A stretch of DNA of 8,366 nucleotides from Planctomycetota bacterium (GTDB lineage Bacteria > Planctomycetota > Brocadiia > JAJRTI01): assembly GCA_024278415.1 (NCBI GenBank), contig JAJRTI010000758.1, positions 1-8,366 of the forward strand. The letters run 5' to 3'. The notes beneath the pieces are model-generated. The model saw nothing but the letters and a program-made list of their open reading frames with translations. It made no database searches and was not told where the DNA came from. This document shows positions 5,147 through 8,366 of this stretch, one piece after another. Both the position numbers and the translations under genes were made by a program. Each line of letters opens with the position of its first letter. The stretch's first letter is position 1.

Positions 5147-6046
5147 TCAGTCCCTCCCCTTCACCAACTCCTTCAGCCGCGGCGCGATCAGCGGGCCGCG
5201 GGTGTTCATGTAGCGGATGACGCCCTTGCGGTCGAGGAGGAAGAGCTGGGGGATCTGGGTGATGTCGTAGAGCTTGGCGACTTCACCGTTGTAGCGCATG
5301 CCGTCGCAGTCGTGCCGCCAGCCGGTCGCTCCCACTTTGCGGCAGTACGCGCGCAGCGTGGCCACGTCGCGGTCGAGCGAGATGCTTACGACCTCCACCT
5401 GCTTGCGGTCGACCTGCTTCAGCGCGTTCACGAGCAGCGGGGCCTCTCGGGTGCAGTTTGGGCACCACGTGGCCCAGAAGATGAGCACCACCACCTTGCC
5501 CTTGAACATGTCGAGCGACAGCGGCCGGCCGTCGATGTCCTTTACCGCGAATGCCGGCGGCTGGCTGCCGACTTGCAGGTGTTGCAACGCGTTGAAGCGG
5601 CGCATGAGGTCCGCGGCGTACTTCGGATCGCCCAACTTGCCTGCGAGCTTGTCGATCTGCTTGCGCCCGGCGTCCCATAGCTTCGCGCTGCCGTACACGC
5701 GCACGATGCCGAACGCGGCGTCCTCCGCGGCCTTCGATTTGGGGAAGTCCTCCACGCATCGCCAGTACGCCTTGACCGCGAGGGATGCCTTGCCGCGGCT
5801 GTAATGGCACTGGCCGAGCAGGTAGAGCGCCTTGGCCGTCTCGGCCGCCTTGGGGTATTTGCCGGCGAACTCCTTGAGCGCGGCCACCGCCGAGTCCGGC
5901 GCGGGGCTCTCCGTCTTGATGTCGCCCTGGAACGGCGGGAAAGCGGTGCAGAGCTTCCTCCATTCGTAGCCCGCGCGCGTCTGGCCCGCGGCGAGGGCTG
6001 TGGCGGCAAGTGCAAGCACGAGGGCGAAGCTGGCGGCGGTCTTCAT
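5147..6046 (-). CDS. Secreted TPR-containing TlpA-like thioredoxin-fold protein (299 aa)
   Basis: The N-terminus (1-20) is a signal peptide: Lys2, an Ala/Leu/Val-rich core, and an ALA-A cleavage site near 19/20. Residues about 48-140 are helical and TPR-like (ALKEFAGKYPKAAETAKALYL, then a second repeat with DFPKSKAAEDAAF). The C-terminal redoxin domain (about 157-297) follows the TlpA/ResA/AhpC-TSA pattern: QPPAFAVKDIDG, then KVVVLIFWATWCPNC with active-site Cys195 and Cys198, and a cis-Pro loop ITQIPQLF (Pro266) followed by LLDRKGVIRY. It is expected outside the cytoplasm as a thiol-disulfide reductase or oxidant-sensing protein. The TPR part may bind a partner. GGAAAG (6056-6061, minus strand) is 9 nt upstream of the ATG. 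It lies 60 nt downstream of the DUF4838 gene on the same strand and probably shares its transcript. Confidence 0.88.
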   Translation of the reverse strand: MKTAASFALVLALAATALAAGQTRAGYEWRKLCTAFPPFQGDIKTESPAPDSAVAALKEFAGKYPKAAETAKALYLLGQCHYSRGKASLAVKAYWRCVEDFPKSKAAEDAAFGIVRVYGSAKLWDAGRKQIDKLAGKLGDPKYAADLMRRFNALQHLQVGSQPPAFAVKDIDGRPLSLDMFKGKVVVLIFWATWCPNCTREAPLLVNALKQVDRKQVEVVSISLDRDVATLRAYCRKVGATGWRHDCDGMRYNGEVAKLYDITQIPQLFLLDRKGVIRYMNTRGPLIAPRLKELVKGRD

Positions 6047-6106
6047 AGGTCGGGTCTTTCCGTAGGTAGGAGGGTGGGGAACAAGTCCGGGGCCTCGTAG
6101 CGGGCT

Positions 6107-8365
6107 CTATTCCGCCAGGAGCCACACCAGCTTCCAGATGCCGCCCGCGCCGGCGTTGTCCACGACGCGCACCGCGATCTGGTTCGGGCCCTTGACGAGG
6201 AAGTCCGTCACGTCGAACTCGAACGGCGTCTTCCAGTCGTTGGGCTTTACAAAGGGGTGCTCGCCCACGAACTTGCCATTGAGCCACACCTTGCACGACT
6301 CATCGACCGCGCCAAAGAGCAGCTTCGCGCGCTTGCCGGCAGGCAGTGCTGGAGGCGTGAACCGCGTACGATACCACGCGACGCCATCGTAGTCCTTGCC
6401 GTGCTCGGCCTTCCACTTCTTGCCCACGTCGCAGCGCTCCCACCAGCGGTAGACTTGCGCGCGCGGCCACTTGGCCTTGCGCGGGTCGAACGCGGCCTCG
6501 AACCAGCCTTGCTTCTCGCCCACGTCGCCGGGGTCCCACTGGAAGTACCACGCGGCCGGCAGCACCGCGAGCGCGTCGCGGCCGCGGAGCGCGGACGTGA
6601 GGCGCAGGCCGGTGAAGTCGCCAATCGTGATCTCCTTCATGTCGCAGTATTCGGTCCAGTCGATGAACGAGTCTTGGATCGTCTTGCGGAACGCGCGCAG
6701 CGCCTGCGCCGCAGCGACGGCCTTGAGCGCGTTTTCGCGGATACCGCGCACGGAGCCGGTGTTCTGCCCATAGCGCACGGCCTCGCGCTCCAGGCGCAAG
6801 TGCTCCAAGCCCTTTCGCAGGAATTCGACGCGCTTGGCGAACATCGGGTCCGCGTCGGCAACTTGGCGGTCGGCCTCATCGAGCAGCCGCTCCGCCGGCG
6901 CGAGCACCTCATCGCTCAGCATCTCCGGCATGAGCCGCACGTACGACCGCTTCATGCCGCGCATGGCTTCGGCAAGTTCCTGGGCCTTGGCCGCGTACTT
7001 GGGTGTGTAGTCCTCCCAATACGCGATGAACCGGCGCACGCTCTCTCGCGCCGGCCCGAACGCGGCGCAGTACTCGCCCACGATCTCATCGACCGACAGA
7101 TCGGGCTGTGTCTGGAGCCGCGCGACGAGATAGTAGAACGGCCCTTGCGTCGAGTAGTGGCCCAGCAAGCTGTCGAAGTCCGTGCCCAGCATGTTGTGCG
7201 CGTGCGCGTACTTCATGAACCGGGCGGCCTGCTTCAGCGGCAGGTTGTACGTGTTGTGGCCGCCGTGCAACCAGTTGGGCCGCAGGTAGAGCTTGGCCCC
7301 GGCCTCGGACCATTTGCGCCAGCTTTCGATCGAGGCGTCGTCCATGCGGTTGACGTAGCCGAGCAGCAAGTTCGGAGGGAGCTTGACGTTGTCCGGCGCG
7401 GTGCGGTAGTTCGAGTACGCGTATCCGCACACGTACACGTTGGGGTTGATCGCCGCGACCTGCTCGCAGAGGATCTTCCAGAACTTGACGTAGCGGTACG
7501 TGAGCACGCTCGCGTCGACGTTTTCGGGCGTCGTCACCACCGGCAAGTCCCATTGCCGGCAGCGCTCGCAAGTGCAGAACGCGCGGCTGTCGTTGGGGCA
7601 CGCGGCGAGGTGGCTGGACGCGCCGCGGGCTTTCCAGTCCGCGATGATTTGGTCGGTCACGGCCTTGGTGCTCACGCACAGCTTGACGCGGCTGGCCGTG
7701 GGGTAGGGCTGCTTGTGATGGGGCAGCTTGGCGAAGTATTCGGGGTACGACTTGCCGTACAGCTTCCACCAGCGCGTGAACGAATGGCCGAACGCGAAGC
7801 GCGTGCGCCGGCCCATGAAGTGCCGGCGCAGCCAGAGCAACTCGTCGCGCTTGAGGCGCTCCGCCACGTCGTCGGGGATCATGTCGACGCCGTCAATGCC
7901 GCCGAGGAACTTGACACGCCGGCGCTTGCTGCGGTGGCATCGGAAGTGGCGGCGCAGGAGCTTGGGGCCGTCGGTAACGTCAAGGGCCGGCACGGCCACG
8001 GTGCTACGCTTGGGCGCGAACGTGCCCAGCTCGCCCGGCCAGAGCCACTTCACGCCCAGCACGCGGTCGAGCAGATGGTAGACGCCGAAGAGCGTGCCGA
8101 CCTGCACGTTGCCCGGGTCGAGCGGATCATTCTGGCCCTTGGCGAAGGTGCCGTCGTGGCCGGCGATCGCGAGCCAGTTGTCGCCAGTCTTGATGCGATA
8201 GTACTCCAGTTCGAGCTTGTCCGCGGCCACTCCGACCGCTTGAGCCGCGCGGCCGATGTAGACCGCGGTCGCGCCCGTGGGCTTGGGCACGATGGGCAGC
8301 GCCGCGCCGCTCATGAGTTGCAGGTGGTGTTGGAGTTCCTGAGCTGCAAGCGCCTCCGTCGGGGT
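6107..8365 (-). CDS. DUF4838 domain protein with C-terminal jelly-roll domain; N-terminus outside the window
   Basis: The frame runs open to the right edge (752 codons here). The Met codon at 8314 is probably internal, because the residues just before it (EALAAQELQHHLQL) continue into MSGAALPIVP, the usual helix-turn-strand start of the alpha/beta N-terminal domain in DUF4838 and GH67/GH20-like proteins. Counting from the edge: the N-terminal domain is about 1-125, with GTLFGVYHLLDR and WLWPGE (107-112). The DUF4838 region is about 170-440, with CPNDSRAFCTCERC (Cys256, 264, 266, 269). A helical region follows to about 590. A C-terminal beta-galactosidase-type jelly-roll has WYRTRF (664-669) and VWLNG (693-697), ending at TAG 6107-6109. 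Such proteins are common in glycan-degrading heterotrophs and are thought to act on or bind carbohydrates; no activity is established. An export signal, if present, lies beyond the edge. Confidence 0.85.
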   Translation of the reverse strand, partial: TPTEALAAQELQHHLQLMSGAALPIVPKPTGATAVYIGRAAQAVGVAADKLELEYYRIKTGDNWLAIAGHDGTFAKGQNDPLDPGNVQVGTLFGVYHLLDRVLGVKWLWPGELGTFAPKRSTVAVPALDVTDGPKLLRRHFRCHRSKRRRVKFLGGIDGVDMIPDDVAERLKRDELLWLRRHFMGRRTRFAFGHSFTRWWKLYGKSYPEYFAKLPHHKQPYPTASRVKLCVSTKAVTDQIIADWKARGASSHLAACPNDSRAFCTCERCRQWDLPVVTTPENVDASVLTYRYVKFWKILCEQVAAINPNVYVCGYAYSNYRTAPDNVKLPPNLLLGYVNRMDDASIESWRKWSEAGAKLYLRPNWLHGGHNTYNLPLKQAARFMKYAHAHNMLGTDFDSLLGHYSTQGPFYYLVARLQTQPDLSVDEIVGEYCAAFGPARESVRRFIAYWEDYTPKYAAKAQELAEAMRGMKRSYVRLMPEMLSDEVLAPAERLLDEADRQVADADPMFAKRVEFLRKGLEHLRLEREAVRYGQNTGSVRGIRENALKAVAAAQALRAFRKTIQDSFIDWTEYCDMKEITIGDFTGLRLTSALRGRDALAVLPAAWYFQWDPGDVGEKQGWFEAAFDPRKAKWPRAQVYRWWERCDVGKKWKAEHGKDYDGVAWYRTRFTPPALPAGKRAKLLFGAVDESCKVWLNGKFVGEHPFVKPNDWKTPFEFDVTDFLVKGPNQIAVRVVDNAGAGGIWKLVWLLAE

Positions 8366-8366
8366 A

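Overview
The window is GC-rich bacterial DNA with densely packed genes. The gene set resembles large-genome heterotrophs of the PVC/Planctomycetes type or neighbouring uncultured phyla (Lentisphaerae, Hydrogenedentota and similar). The grounds are a non-heme URO-D-like protein, several sugar isomerase-like TIM barrels next to a Gfo/Idh/MocA oxidoreductase, and a DUF4838 glycan-associated protein. This placement is inferred from gene families only, since no marker gene is present.

Layout. Positions 2-238 (+) hold the C-terminal end of a URO-D-family protein, followed by a strong hairpin. Positions 419-1963 (+) encode a fused MEMO + AMMECR1 protein (AmmeMemoRadiSam components B and A in one chain) with a lipoprotein signal. 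The 354-nt gap at 1964-2317 contains an octamer-type repeat, a 24-bp-arm palindrome and a sigma70-like promoter. Three plus-strand genes follow: an IolE-like TIM-barrel isomerase (2318-3061), a Gfo/Idh/MocA oxidoreductase (3154-4206) and a second TIM-barrel isomerase/epimerase (4285-5097). They are separated by gaps of 92 and 78 nt, each holding a different long palindrome. After a 49-nt convergent gap come two minus-strand genes: a secreted TPR + TlpA-like redoxin (5147-6046) and, upstream of it, a DUF4838 protein (6107 to beyond the right edge).

How they fit together. The three plus-strand genes look like a small sugar or polyol catabolic operon in which an NAD(P)-dependent dehydrogenase oxidises a sugar or cyclitol and two TIM-barrel enzymes dehydrate or isomerise related intermediates. 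The minus-strand pair looks like an exported or periplasmic glycan-related protein co-transcribed with a thiol-disulfide protein. The substrates cannot be read from the sequence.

I see no CRISPR array, transposase, tRNA, rRNA or recognisable defence system. The points most worth a second look are the lipoprotein-anchored MEMO-AMMECR1 fusion with no radical SAM partner in view, the run of unrelated long palindromes that fills each intergenic gap on the plus strand, the nested inverted structure at 2017-2296, and the pairing of a cysteine-cluster DUF4838 protein with a redoxin.
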